Positions 46,886 to 58,871 are shown, numbered from the stretch's first letter. The stretch: DNA of 64,000 bases from Salinibacterium sp. (GCA_015234465.1 JADGNA010000023.1:186001-250000), one strand, 5' to 3'. Notes: generated by a model from the letters alone, not told the origin. Made by a program: numbers and translations.

Positions 46886-48070
46886 GTGCGGGTGGTGATC
46901 GTGAGCCGCATCTTCTCTCCCGAGCCTTCCGCCGCGTCCTTCATGCTCGAATCGATTGCACGCGTCTGCCGTGATGCTGGGCACGATGTCGAGGTCGTGA
47001 CGACGCGCGCACCTTCGCGGCTGGTGCCTCGGGAGATCCCAGGTGTTCGGGTCCGCCGGGCGCCGGTTCTTCGCGACGCCTCCGGCTACGTTCGCGGCTA
47101 TCTCCAGTACATGAGTTTCGACATCCCCCTCTTCTTCCGACTGTTGTTCGGGCGTCGGGGTGACGTCTATATCGTCGAACCGCCGCCGACGACGGGTGCA
47201 GTCGTGCGAATTGTGACCGCGCTGCGCCGACGTCCCTACGTGTACGACGCAGCGGATGTGTGGTCGGATGCCGCGGCCATGGCTACGCGATCGCGGTTCG
47301 TTCTCAGCGCACTGCGCGCGGTCGAGGTCTGGGCGTGGCGGGGGGCCAAGCACGTCGTGACCATCTCGGAGGGTGTGCGAGAGCGCATGCGGCAGCTCGG
47401 CTCAGAGAGCGACACCTCGGTCTTGGGATTCGGTGTCGACCTGACCGCCTTCGACTACGCTCCCATGGCGCCTGGCGGCGACGGCGCCCCGTACTTCGTC
47501 TATGCCGGCACGTATTCGGAGTGGCACGGTGCCGACATCTTTGTCGATGCGTTCGCGAGGTTCCGCGCCGCTCACCCCGACTTCCGCATGATCTTCGTCG
47601 GCAACGGCTCAGAGAAGGCAAACCTCGAAGCCAAGGCGGCCGAACTCGGCCTCGGGCAGAGCGTGCAGTTCCTCGACGCGGTGGCGCCTGAAGAACTGTC
47701 CAGCGTGCTGGCCGGTGCCCAGGCCTCGCTCGCGAGCTTGAAGCCGGGGCAGGGCTATGACTACGCATTCACGACCAAGCTCTACTCCTCCGTTGCCGCG
47801 GGTTGTCCCGTCATCTTCACGGGGGTCGGACCCACTGCCTCGTTCATCCGGGACCATGTCGGTGAGCAACCGCTCGGTGTCGCGGTCGACTATGACGCGG
47901 ATGCGGTTGCCGAGGCAATGCACAGCTACGCTGAGTCCCCGCTCCAGCCGGAGCGCAGGGCCGCATTGAGCGAATGGTCCCGCGAGCGGTACTCCCTCGA
48001 TTCGATCGCGCAGCGGGTGATGGCGATCGCGGAGAACGTCGGCGTGGTCGGCGTGCCGAAGGGTCACTGA
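46886..48070 (+). CDS. Glycosyltransferase family 4
   Basis: GTG start; RVVIVSRIFSPEPSAASFMLESIARVCRDAGHDVEVVTTR...YVYAGTYSEWHGADIFVDAFARF...FTTKLYSSVAAGCPVIFTGVG. Residue context seen in ORF track as PYFVYAGTYSEWHG. Confidence 0.9.
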   Translation: MRVVIVSRIFSPEPSAASFMLESIARVCRDAGHDVEVVTTRAPSRLVPREIPGVRVRRAPVLRDASGYVRGYLQYMSFDIPLFFRLLFGRRGDVYIVEPPPTTGAVVRIVTALRRRPYVYDAADVWSDAAAMATRSRFVLSALRAVEVWAWRGAKHVVTISEGVRERMRQLGSESDTSVLGFGVDLTAFDYAPMAPGGDGAPYFVYAGTYSEWHGADIFVDAFARFRAAHPDFRMIFVGNGSEKANLEAKAAELGLGQSVQFLDAVAPEELSSVLAGAQASLASLKPGQGYDYAFTTKLYSSVAAGCPVIFTGVGPTASFIRDHVGEQPLGVAVDYDADAVAEAMHSYAESPLQPERRAALSEWSRERYSLDSIAQRVMAIAENVGVVGVPKGH

Positions 48071-49320
48071 TGGCTGGCGCAGGGGCAGTGGGCCGGGCAG
48101 CGAATGCCGCGATGACGTGGCTCCTGGCACGGCGTGACCGGCTGCCGAAACCGGTCAACCGTCTCATCGACGACGTGGCCAAGAATCCTGACGGGTTCGC
48201 AGGAAGACTCGCCGCGCGGTTGCTCGGCGGGGCAGGCAAGCGCGTGCCCCCACCAACCGAGGTGCCGTGCACCGCGGTGCGCATCTACGTGGGGCCGACC
48301 AATTACGCAGGCCAGGGCTGGCACTGGGCCCGCTCGCTCGAACGGACCAGCGCCGACATCGGCGCGCGCAACATGGCTATCGAACTGCCAGGTGGCTTCG
48401 CGTTTCGCGCAGATTCGCTCGTGCCGGTCGGCATCCACACTGCCTCAAAGAAGTGGCAAAGGGCGGAGCTCGAAGCCGTGGGCCAGTTCACACACGTGCT
48501 GTTCGAGGCGGAGCGGCCGCTGTTCGGGCCCCTGTTCCACCGCGACGTCGCCCGCGAGATCGCCGAGCTGCAAAAGCGTGGGGCCTCATGCGCGTTCATG
48601 TGCCACGGCACCGACGTGCGGTCTCCCCGTCTGCACATGGAGCGGGACCCGCTCTCGCCGTACTTCGATGACCCCCTGACGGCGGTCCTCGAGCGAGAAG
48701 CGGATGCCAACCTCCAGCTGCTTGCGGCACACGACCTCCCCATCTTCGTGTCGACGCCCGACCTGCTCATCGACGTGCCGTCGGCGCAATGGTGCCCAGT
48801 CGTCATAGACATCGCCTCGTGGCCGGTCGGAAGGGAACCCCTGTCTGGCAAGACGCCGGTCGTCGTGCACGTCCCGAGCATGGGTCACGTGAAGGGCACG
48901 CACCTGATCGAGCAGCCGATGCGCGCAGCGCACGACCGTGGCGCGATCGAGTATCGAAGCACGACTGGCGTCCCATCCGCCGCCATGCCCGCCGTCATCG
49001 GCGACGCCGACATTGTGCTCGACCAGTTCCGCATCGGCTCCTACGGCGTTGCAGCGGTTGAGGCGATGGCCTCGGGCAGAGTGGTCATCGGACACGTCCT
49101 GCCTGACGTACGCGAACTGGTTGCGGAACGTACCGGGCTTGCCCTGCCGATCGTCGAGGCAGTGCCGGAGACGCTGGAGGACGTGGTGCTCGATCTCGTC
49201 AGCGATCGACCAAGGATGCTGTCGTTGGCGGCCGATGGCCGACGTTTCGCAGAACAGGTGCATTCGGGAGAGCGCAGCGCACAAGTCCTGCGGAGGTTCT
49301 GGATCGACGCGCGATCCTAG
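48070..49320 (+). CDS. GT-B-like glycosyltransferase-related protein (paralog of 45628..46884)
   Basis: VRIYVGPTNYAGQGWHWARSLERT...HVLFEAERPLFGPLFHRDVAREIAELQKRGASCAFMCHGTDVRSP...DADIVLDQFRIGSYGVAAVEAMASGRVVIGHV. Confidence 0.75.
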   Translation: MAGAGAVGRAANAAMTWLLARRDRLPKPVNRLIDDVAKNPDGFAGRLAARLLGGAGKRVPPPTEVPCTAVRIYVGPTNYAGQGWHWARSLERTSADIGARNMAIELPGGFAFRADSLVPVGIHTASKKWQRAELEAVGQFTHVLFEAERPLFGPLFHRDVAREIAELQKRGASCAFMCHGTDVRSPRLHMERDPLSPYFDDPLTAVLEREADANLQLLAAHDLPIFVSTPDLLIDVPSAQWCPVVIDIASWPVGREPLSGKTPVVVHVPSMGHVKGTHLIEQPMRAAHDRGAIEYRSTTGVPSAAMPAVIGDADIVLDQFRIGSYGVAAVEAMASGRVVIGHVLPDVRELVAERTGLALPIVEAVPETLEDVVLDLVSDRPRMLSLAADGRRFAEQVHSGERSAQVLRRFWIDARS

Positions 49321-50531
49321 GACATACCTTGGGCGTGCGGTTCGGCAGGCGTGCGCCGGCGGTCCCGCTCGTCCTTCCATCGCCGCATCCGCTTCTCCAG
49401 GGGCCTCTCGACCCAGCCATGCAGGAGCGCTGCGAGCACGATGCTCGGCACCAGGAGCGCAGCGAACCACAAGAGGTTGAGCCAACTCTCCGGACGCACT
49501 CCCAAGGTCGCCAAGGCGATATAGACGACCGTGCCGTGCACCAGATAGAAGGCGAAGGACCACTCGCCGAGCTTCACGAGTACCGGGTGTGCGAGGAGCT
49601 GTCGCGGTGTGCCGGCATTGAGGCTGCGGCTGGCGATGGCGAGCACTGCAAGCCCGCAGGCAACCGTGACGATCTCGTTCGCAAACGCACCCACAAGCGC
49701 TGAGAGGAGGGACCCTGGCAGCACGTGCGGGACTGCAGCAACCAATACGATCGCGGCAACCATCGCGCCCGTTCCCACCCAAGGATGGAGCCGAGGCCTC
49801 CACCCGCACCGCAGGGCCCACGCGAGGCCCATCCCGATCGCGAACTCGGTGATGCGTACGAGCGGCAGTGGGAGGTCTGCCAGCCAAAGCTCCGGGAACA
49901 TCACGGCGACAGCGCGGTAGCCAAATAGAACACCGAGGGTCACGCCCACGAAGACGAGTGCGCCCGTGGCTCGCGCTCGCGCCAGGATTCGGCTCAGGTA
50001 CGGATGCATCGCGTAGAAGAACGCCTCGCAGGTGAGGGTCCATGCAGCGGGATTGCCTGAGAAGAGGATCGTCGGATCATTCGACCAACCCTGCAGCAGC
50101 ACGACCGAGAGCAGGAGGATGGCGACGCTGAACGGCTTCACCCACCACTCCTGCGGGTCTGGGGTGGGTGCATAGAAGACCGGGATCGCGATGATGAGCG
50201 CCACGAAATGCGCCGGATAGATGCGCGCGAAACGTCGCCAGTAGAACGTCGACTGCGGCACCTGAGACGACGCCGACCAGGTCAGGACGAATCCCGACAG
50301 CACGAAGAAGAATGTGACGCCGTAGAAGCCCTGATGCAATACGGCGGCTGCCGGCCCCGGAATCGGTGCGAACACGAGCATGTGGTACGTGAAGACGAAG
50401 AAGGCCGCCCACCATCTCAAGCCGGTAAGCGCATCCACGCGAGGCATGCGTGCCTCAAGCACTGCGGTCGTAGACCGGCTCTGATCTCGCCCGGGCATTG
50501 TCCTCGATCCGTATGCTTGGGCATCCGCCAA
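49317..50531 (-). CDS. Acyltransferase family 3 (OafA-like) membrane protein
   Basis: RVDALTGLRWWAAFFVFTYHMLVFAPIPGPAAAVLHQGFYGVTFFFVLSGFVLTWS...YWRRFARIYPAHFVAL...TLTCEAFFYAMHPYL. Confidence 0.92.
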   Translation of the reverse strand: MADAQAYGSRTMPGRDQSRSTTAVLEARMPRVDALTGLRWWAAFFVFTYHMLVFAPIPGPAAAVLHQGFYGVTFFFVLSGFVLTWSASSQVPQSTFYWRRFARIYPAHFVALIIAIPVFYAPTPDPQEWWVKPFSVAILLLSVVLLQGWSNDPTILFSGNPAAWTLTCEAFFYAMHPYLSRILARARATGALVFVGVTLGVLFGYRAVAVMFPELWLADLPLPLVRITEFAIGMGLAWALRCGWRPRLHPWVGTGAMVAAIVLVAAVPHVLPGSLLSALVGAFANEIVTVACGLAVLAIASRSLNAGTPRQLLAHPVLVKLGEWSFAFYLVHGTVVYIALATLGVRPESWLNLLWFAALLVPSIVLAALLHGWVERPLEKRMRRWKDERDRRRTPAEPHAQGMS

Positions 50532-50621
50532 TGGCTGTATCTTTGTGTCCGCGCGGCGGCTCGCCTAGTATTCCACATGCCCGCCGCCGGCCGAGACTGC
50601 GGACGACCACCCCGGGGAGAC

Positions 50622-51686
50622 ATGCAACCGATCGTCGACGTCGTCATCGCAGTTCACTCCAAGACGCGGCCCATCGCTCGCGCGGTTTCTTCGGTGCTCT
50701 CGCACAACACCATTGCGGTCAGGGTCCTCGTGGTCGCGCACAACATCGATCGGGCGGTCATCGCCGAGAACCTGGGCGAATGGGCGAACGACCCCCGCGT
50801 GGAACTGCTGCACCTGGCGGACGGCATCCACAGTCCCGCCGGGCCCATGAATCACGGGCTGCAGGCGAGCACGGGGCAGTTCTTCTCAGTCATGGGATCT
50901 GACGACGAGCTGGAACCGGGCGCGCTGGACCACTGGTACTCCCTCCACGAGAGCACGGGCGCCGAGATCGTCATCCCGCAGATACGGAACGATCGTGGCG
51001 GCCGGGAACTCTCGCCTCCGCTGCGCCCCCTGCGGTCCCGCAACCTCGACCCGGTCAAGGACCGCCTGTCATACCGCAGCGCTCCGCTCGGTCTCGTTTC
51101 GCGGTCTCGCTTCGGACACCTGCGTTTCGCGGAAGGCTTGCGCTCCGGCGAGGACCTGCCTTTCGTGACGCGACTGTGGTTCTCGGGCGTGGGGATCGCA
51201 TTCGCGCGCCGAGGGCCCGGGTACTACGTGCGCTCGGACGCCGATGATCGGGTCACATCAGCGCCGAAGTGGATCGCCGAGGACTTCGCCTTCCTCGACC
51301 GGATCTTCGGCGAGCCCGATATCGAGCGGCTCGGCACGCGCGAGCGTCGCGCGCTCGTGGTCAAGCTTGTCCGAGTGCATCTGTTCGACGCGATCATCAA
51401 CCGCCCCGATCTCGAATCGTGGCCGACCAGCGAGCGGGAGGAGCTGGCAGTGGTAGCGCAACGCATGCTGGCCTGGGCTCCGGGAGCTGAGCAGCTGCTG
51501 TCGAGACTCGACCGGAGCATCCTGACCGGGATCCTGGACGCCGAGACAGCAACGGAAGAGCTCTTGGCGCGCGTCAAGAAGCGCGGAAACTACCTCTCGC
51601 TTGGCGTAATCCTGCCGCGCAATACTGTCTACACACTGCACCGTCAGGCGCCGCTGCGGACATACGCCGGCGGGTACCTCCTCTGA
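50622..51686 (+). CDS. Glycosyltransferase family 2 (ATG 50577 also possible)
   Basis: VDVVIAVHSKTRPIARAVSSVLSHNTIAVRVLVVAHNID...PAGPMNHGLQASTGQFFSVMGSDDELEPGALDHW. Confidence 0.83.
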   Translation: MQPIVDVVIAVHSKTRPIARAVSSVLSHNTIAVRVLVVAHNIDRAVIAENLGEWANDPRVELLHLADGIHSPAGPMNHGLQASTGQFFSVMGSDDELEPGALDHWYSLHESTGAEIVIPQIRNDRGGRELSPPLRPLRSRNLDPVKDRLSYRSAPLGLVSRSRFGHLRFAEGLRSGEDLPFVTRLWFSGVGIAFARRGPGYYVRSDADDRVTSAPKWIAEDFAFLDRIFGEPDIERLGTRERRALVVKLVRVHLFDAIINRPDLESWPTSEREELAVVAQRMLAWAPGAEQLLSRLDRSILTGILDAETATEELLARVKKRGNYLSLGVILPRNTVYTLHRQAPLRTYAGGYLL

Positions 51687-51772
51687 CAAGGCGAGGAGGG
51701 CGGTAGATTACCGTTCTCCGTGGGTGAGCATGGATTCGCCGCCCTCAGCGACATCGAGAGAGAGCGAGCATC

Positions 51773-52453
51773 GTGTCCAACACCATCCACCCCACCGCAG
51801 TGATCAGCGGTGACGTCACCCTCGGCACCGGCAACACGATCGGTCCCTTCGTGACCATCACTGGCCCCGTGGTGATCGGGGACGACAACTGGTTTGGGGC
51901 GGGGGTCGTGATCGGCGCACCTCCCGAGGTGCGGACGTTCGAGCATCCGCTCAGCGAGGGCGACCCCGCTGGCAACGGCGTCGTCATCGGCAGCCGGAAC
52001 GTGATCCGCGAGTACGCACAGGTGCACCAGGGGTGGAAGGGCCGCACGACCCTCGGGGATGACCTCTTCATCATGAACCAGGTCTACGTGGCGCACGACT
52101 GCGCTCTCGGCGACGGCGTCACGATGGCCTCGAGCGTGCTCCTCGCCGGACACGTGACGATCGGCGCCCAAGCCAACCTCGGCCTCGGCACCGCCGTGCA
52201 CCAGCGGGTCCGGATCGGCGGCGGTGCCATGCTGGGCATGGGATCGATCGTGACTCGCGACATCCCTCCCTTCTCCAAGGCGTACGGGAATCCCGCCCGG
52301 GTGAAGGGCGTCAACACCATCGGCATGGAGCGCGGGGGAATCCCGACTGACGACATCGAGTCCGTCGTCGCCGCGTATTCGGCGGCGGAGCGTGACCTCT
52401 CGGCGCTGGCTCAGCGGGCAGCGCTCAAGGAGCATTTCGCCGACTGGATCTAG
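51773..52453 (+). CDS. LpxA-like left-handed beta-helix acyltransferase
   Basis: [51 protein letters not shown]...[18 protein letters not shown]...[61 protein letters not shown]. Confidence 0.85.
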   Translation: MSNTIHPTAVISGDVTLGTGNTIGPFVTITGPVVIGDDNWFGAGVVIGAPPEVRTFEHPLSEGDPAGNGVVIGSRNVIREYAQVHQGWKGRTTLGDDLFIMNQVYVAHDCALGDGVTMASSVLLAGHVTIGAQANLGLGTAVHQRVRIGGGAMLGMGSIVTRDIPPFSKAYGNPARVKGVNTIGMERGGIPTDDIESVVAAYSAAERDLSALAQRAALKEHFADWI

Positions 52454-52492
52454 GAGGGCCCTCCGGGCATCCTCCAGACCTAGACTGAGCGC

Positions 52493-53464
52493 GTGACTGT
52501 TCTCGTTACCGGCGGCGCTGGCTACATCGGGTCCCATGTTGTGCGTCTTCTTCGGGATCGCGGTGAAACAGCGATCGTCGTCGATGACCTGAGTGCGGGG
52601 CGTGCCGAGCGGGTTGCGGGCGCGGAACTGGTCCAGCTCGATCTCACGTCGGCGGATGCCATCGAGCGCCTCACTGAGGCGATGCGGGAGTTCAGCGTCG
52701 ATGCGGTGATCCATTTCGCCGCGCTCAAGGCTGTCGGCGAATCTGTCGAGCAGCCCGCGCGTTATTACCGCCACAACCTCGGGTCACTCGCGAACGTGTT
52801 GCTCGCGTGCGAGGCCGCCGGGGTCGAGAAGGTCGTCTTCTCCTCTTCGGCCGCCGTCTATGGCGCCGCCGACGGGCCGGTCACGGAAGACAGCCCCACG
52901 CAGCCGCTCAGCCCCTACGGTGAGACGAAGCTGGCGGGGGAGTGGCTCATGGCCGCGCATGCGCACGCCCGCGGTGTGAAGGCGACCAGCCTCCGCTATT
53001 TCAACGTTGCCGGCGCAGGATGGCCTGAGCTGGGTGACACGTCGGTCATGAACCTCGTGCCCATGGTGCTCGAGCGGCTCGACGCCGGGAAGCCGCCCCG
53101 CATCTTCGGCGACGACTACAACACACCGGATGGCACGTGCATCCGCGACTACATCCACGTGCTCGACCTCGCCGAAGCGCACCTGGCCGCGCTTGACGGG
53201 CTCGACCGCCTCGGCGTGGGCCACCACGTATTCAACATCGGCACGGGCGTCGGATCGAGCGTGCGTCAGATCGTGGACGCAATCCTTGACGTCTCTGGCA
53301 GCGATCTCAAGGCCGAGGTCGTCGAGCGCCGAGCGGGCGATCCCGACAGCATCGTCGCGACGGTCGACAGGGTCGAGGAGGCGATCGGATGGCGCGCCCA
53401 GCGCACGGTGACCGACATCGTCGCATCCGCCTGGGCAGCGCACGAACACCACCAGGCTGGGTGA
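52493..53464 (+). CDS. galE: UDP-glucose 4-epimerase
   Basis: VTVLVTGGAGYIGSHVVRLLRDRGETAIVVDDLSAG...VIHFAALKAVGESVEQPARYYRHNLGSLANVL...FSSSAAVYG...SPYGETKLAGE...SLRYFNVAGA...RDYIHVLDLAEAH. Confidence 0.93.
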   Translation: MTVLVTGGAGYIGSHVVRLLRDRGETAIVVDDLSAGRAERVAGAELVQLDLTSADAIERLTEAMREFSVDAVIHFAALKAVGESVEQPARYYRHNLGSLANVLLACEAAGVEKVVFSSSAAVYGAADGPVTEDSPTQPLSPYGETKLAGEWLMAAHAHARGVKATSLRYFNVAGAGWPELGDTSVMNLVPMVLERLDAGKPPRIFGDDYNTPDGTCIRDYIHVLDLAEAHLAALDGLDRLGVGHHVFNIGTGVGSSVRQIVDAILDVSGSDLKAEVVERRAGDPDSIVATVDRVEEAIGWRAQRTVTDIVASAWAAHEHHQAG

Positions 53465-53465
53465 C

Positions 53466-55853
<2,388 letters not shown>

Positions 55854-55856
55854 AGG

Positions 55857-57239
55857 CTACCGCCGCACGGGCATCCAGCGCACCGGCGCATCCGGGCTGA
55901 CATGCACGCGCCGCGTGGCGAAGGCGAGGTAGGCGAGCAGGAACCAGCCGTATTCGAGCAGGAGACGGCTCTCGACGAGGCTCTGCACGAGCAGGGCGGC
56001 CAGGAGCAGGATCGGCAGGAGCGAGAGCGCGCGGTCGCCCCGGTGCGTCGCGGATGCGCCATCGAGCGCGATGAACCAGGTGCGCGTCGCGACCGACAGC
56101 ACGAGGGTGCCGAAGACCACGAGCCCGATGATGCCGAGCTGCAGCCAGACGTCGAGCCACGCGTTGTGGGCGTGGAGCTGTTCCGTATCGTTGCGGATGA
56201 CGAGCCCGTCGAAGGGCTCCACCCATGGCACCCAGTAGCTGACCCAGCCCCAGCCGGCGACGGGGCGCTCGGACGCGAGCTCGGTGACGATGCGCCAGTT
56301 GTCGAGGCGGCCGGTGAGGTCGGCGCTCTTGCCGAGCAGCCCGAGCAGGCTGTCGCGGAAGAGGATCGCCACGGTCACGATCGCTCCGGCGACGAGGAAC
56401 GCGGCAGCGCCCGCCGCGAGGCGTGGCGGCCCCGAGGGGATGCGGTGCATGAGGCGCACGAGCGCGAGCACGAGCAGGCACGCCACGATCGCGACCGTGA
56501 TGGTGGCGGATGCCGTCAGCACGACCGTCACTGCGGCGACCACGAACCACACGGTCGTGTCGAGGCTGCGACGCCGGGGCGTGGTGGCACCGGCGGCCCG
56601 GGCATCCGCATAGGTGACGATGTCGCGGTCGACGAACCAGCCGATGCCGAAGACGATGAGCCCCAGCAGGGCGATGAAGCCGAGCGTGCTCGAGTTGCCG
56701 ACGATGCCCTGGATCGGCCCGCCCGTGAAGAGCTCGGCGCGCGACCAGGCGTACATGATTGGCACCTCGCCGACCTTCCAGTCCGTGAAGAACGGGAAGA
56801 CGGGCTGCCGCACGAAGATCGCGACGATCAACTCGAAGAGGAGGGAGAGCGCAAGGATCGCCGCGATCGCCCTGCGGAGCACTCGAAGGAGCGCTCGCCA
56901 GTCGAGCGTGAGTGCGAGGAGCCCGGCCCCCGCCGTCGTGACCCACTGTGCGGTGGCGCCGAGCGCGGTCCACTGCGGGTAGGCCGACCAGGCGATCGAG
57001 GCGGTCGCGAGCACGAGGAACGCGAGTAGGGGGTAGGGGAAACTGTCCGGACGAATGTCCTTCCAGCGGCGCACGAGCATGACCCCGCCGATGACGCCGA
57101 GCACGGCGATGAGGGCGCCCCAACCGAGCCAGCTGATCGAGTTGCGCCAGGCATCGCCTGCGAGCAGGGTGAAGAGCACGAGCGCGGCGTATGCCTCGAC
57201 GCCGCGCTGGGGCGAGGGAACGGTGCGGGGCATGCCCAC
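55857..57239 (-). CDS. O-antigen ligase-like multi-TM protein (paralog of 53466..54758)
   Basis: GPIQGIVGNSSTLGFIALLGLIVFGIGWFVDR...LTGRLDNWRIVTELASERPVAGWGWVSYWVPWVEPF...LHAHNAWLDVWLQLGIIGLVVFG. Confidence 0.87.
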   Translation of the reverse strand: MGMPRTVPSPQRGVEAYAALVLFTLLAGDAWRNSISWLGWGALIAVLGVIGGVMLVRRWKDIRPDSFPYPLLAFLVLATASIAWSAYPQWTALGATAQWVTTAGAGLLALTLDWRALLRVLRRAIAAILALSLLFELIVAIFVRQPVFPFFTDWKVGEVPIMYAWSRAELFTGGPIQGIVGNSSTLGFIALLGLIVFGIGWFVDRDIVTYADARAAGATTPRRRSLDTTVWFVVAAVTVVLTASATITVAIVACLLVLALVRLMHRIPSGPPRLAAGAAAFLVAGAIVTVAILFRDSLLGLLGKSADLTGRLDNWRIVTELASERPVAGWGWVSYWVPWVEPFDGLVIRNDTEQLHAHNAWLDVWLQLGIIGLVVFGTLVLSVATRTWFIALDGASATHRGDRALSLLPILLLAALLVQSLVESRLLLEYGWFLLAYLAFATRRVHVSPDAPVRWMPVRR

Positions 57240-57328
57240 GATCCTACGGCCCCTGTGGAACCCGTCGCGGGTGTGCCGGGCACGGTACTTTGGTAAGTCC
57301 CGATCTGCCGTGCAAGTCCCTTTGGAGG

Positions 57329-58456
57329 GTGCCGTTGTTCCGCATCACGAATGACCCCCGACCATATGCGTGGGGGTCGCGCACGGCGATCGCCGAGCTC
57401 CGCGGCGTTGCACCCTCGGGTGAGCCCGAGGCGGAACTCTGGTTCGGCACACATCACGGCAGTCCGGCGCGGGTCGTGGGGGAGGATGCCCCGCTCACCG
57501 AGGTCATCGCGGCCGAGGGTGGCGACGGGCATCTCCCCTACTTGCTCAAGCTCTTGGCGGCCGCCAGCCCGCTCTCGCTGCAGGCGCATCCGACGGCCGA
57601 GCAGGCACAGCGGGGATTCGAGCTTGAGGAGGCCGCGGGCATCCCGGTCGACGCCCCGCACCGCAACTACCGGGACCGTTCACCGAAACCAGAGGTCATC
57701 CTCGCCGTCAGCGAGCGCTTCGAGGCGCTGTGCGGCTTCCGCGACCCGGCCGAGTCGGCGGCGGCGATCCGCGAGCTTGCCGATGGTGACCCGGCGCTCG
57801 AAGGCCTGGCCGCTCGCGTCGAGCGCGGACCGCTCCGTGACGTCTTCGAGTGGCTCATCACGAGCGGCGAGGGCGTGCAGGAGATCGTTGCCACGGCGGA
57901 GAGACTCGCCGAGACCGGGGAGGGCGTTGCGGCCGACACAGTTCGGATGCTCGCGGCCGAGTATCCGGGAGACCCCGGTGTAGTGATCGCCCTGCTCCTG
58001 AACAGGGTGGCGCTGCGGCGAGGTGAGGCGCTCTTCTTGCCGGCCGGCAACATCCACGCCTACCTCGGCGGGCTCGGGGTCGAGCTGATGACGGCGTCGG
58101 ACAACGTGCTGCGCGGGGGACTCACGCCCAAGCACGTGGATGTCGACGAGTTGCTGGGTGTGCTCGACTTCACGCCGGGCCCGCCCCCGCGCATCGTCCC
58201 CGAGCAGGTCGACGCAGGGGTGGACGCGTTTCGTCCCGAGGGGGTCGACTTCGAGCTTGTGCGGGCGCGCGAGGGAGGGACGTTCGTCGCCCCAGGTGGC
58301 TCGGTTGCCCTCTGCATCAGCGGGAGCGCCGATGTGCGAACGGATGCCGCGGAGCTCACGCTCTCGCAGGGCGAAGCGGTCTACATCTCCCGCGGTGAGT
58401 CGGCTCGGGTGCATGCCGCGCCGCAGGGGGAGGTCGTGGTCGCCTCGCAGAGGTGA
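57329..58456 (+). CDS. manA: Mannose-6-phosphate isomerase, class I
   Basis: GTG start; LFRITNDPRPYAWGSRTAIAELRG...EAELWFGTHHGSPA...LPYLLKLLAAASPLSLQAHPTAEQAQRGFELEE...YRDRSPKPEVILAVSERFEALCGFRDP. Confidence 0.95.
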   Translation: MPLFRITNDPRPYAWGSRTAIAELRGVAPSGEPEAELWFGTHHGSPARVVGEDAPLTEVIAAEGGDGHLPYLLKLLAAASPLSLQAHPTAEQAQRGFELEEAAGIPVDAPHRNYRDRSPKPEVILAVSERFEALCGFRDPAESAAAIRELADGDPALEGLAARVERGPLRDVFEWLITSGEGVQEIVATAERLAETGEGVAADTVRMLAAEYPGDPGVVIALLLNRVALRRGEALFLPAGNIHAYLGGLGVELMTASDNVLRGGLTPKHVDVDELLGVLDFTPGPPPRIVPEQVDAGVDAFRPEGVDFELVRAREGGTFVAPGGSVALCISGSADVRTDAAELTLSQGEAVYISRGESARVHAAPQGEVVVASQR

Positions 58457-58465
58457 CCGGCCGGG

Positions 58466-58711
58466 TCAGCTCGCGTCGCGCGGCGCGAAGGTCCTGCGGT
58501 AGGCGGTGGGGGTGGTCTTCAGTGTCTTCGCGAAGTGGTGGCGCATGACGGATGCGGTGCCGAAGCCGCACTCCGCGGCGATCGTCTCGAGGCTCTCCTC
58601 GCTTGCCTCGAGCAGCTGTTGGGCACGCAGGAGCCGCTGCCTGTTGAGCCAGGCCCTGGGCGTCGCACCCATCTCGGCACGGAAACGCGGAGCGAAGGTA
58701 CGTGGGGACAT
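58466..58711 (-). pseudogene. Truncated AraC/GlxA-family regulator: HTH DNA-binding domain only
   Basis: MSPRTFAPRFRAEMGATPRAWLNRQRLLRAQQLLEASEESLETIAAECGFGTASVMRHHFAKTLKTTPTAYRRTF is an AraC-type HTH; no sensor domain fits before the whiB promoter. Confidence 0.65.
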
Positions 58712-58842
58712 GAGGGCACCGCATCCCTACGCGACGCTGGGGTGCCGGAGTGCGGGAGCGGGCGCATCCGGTGGCGGATCGTGACAACCCCGTGGCGCGC
58801 CGTAAACTCTCGAGGAGCACTTGAGGCTTTACGATTTGCGAC

Positions 58843-58871
58843 TTGACTCACGCGAACTACACGGGTGTAAT
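58843..58871 (+). promoter_or_regulatory. Candidate housekeeping-sigma promoter of whiB: TTGACT-N17-TGTAAT
   Basis: TTGACT 58843-58848, 17-bp spacer, TGTAAT 58866-58871; 55 bp upstream of the whiB ATG; overlaps perfect inverted repeat TACAC-GG-GTGTA (58858-58869). Confidence 0.6.

Noticed and set aside
45514-46944. 476-codon minus-strand ORF opposite the first GT-B-like paralog
   Set aside because: Antisense shadow; plus-strand gene has a clear paralog at 48070..49320 with conserved protein motifs.
47974-48069. N-terminal extension of the second GT-B-like ORF
   Set aside because: Overlaps the upstream GT4; the conserved paralog alignment starts after ATG 48070.
48586-50043. 485-codon minus-strand ORF spanning the CTAG junction
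   Set aside because: Out-of-frame overlap with acyltransferase 3 and antisense to the GT-B gene; Arg/Cys-rich composition.
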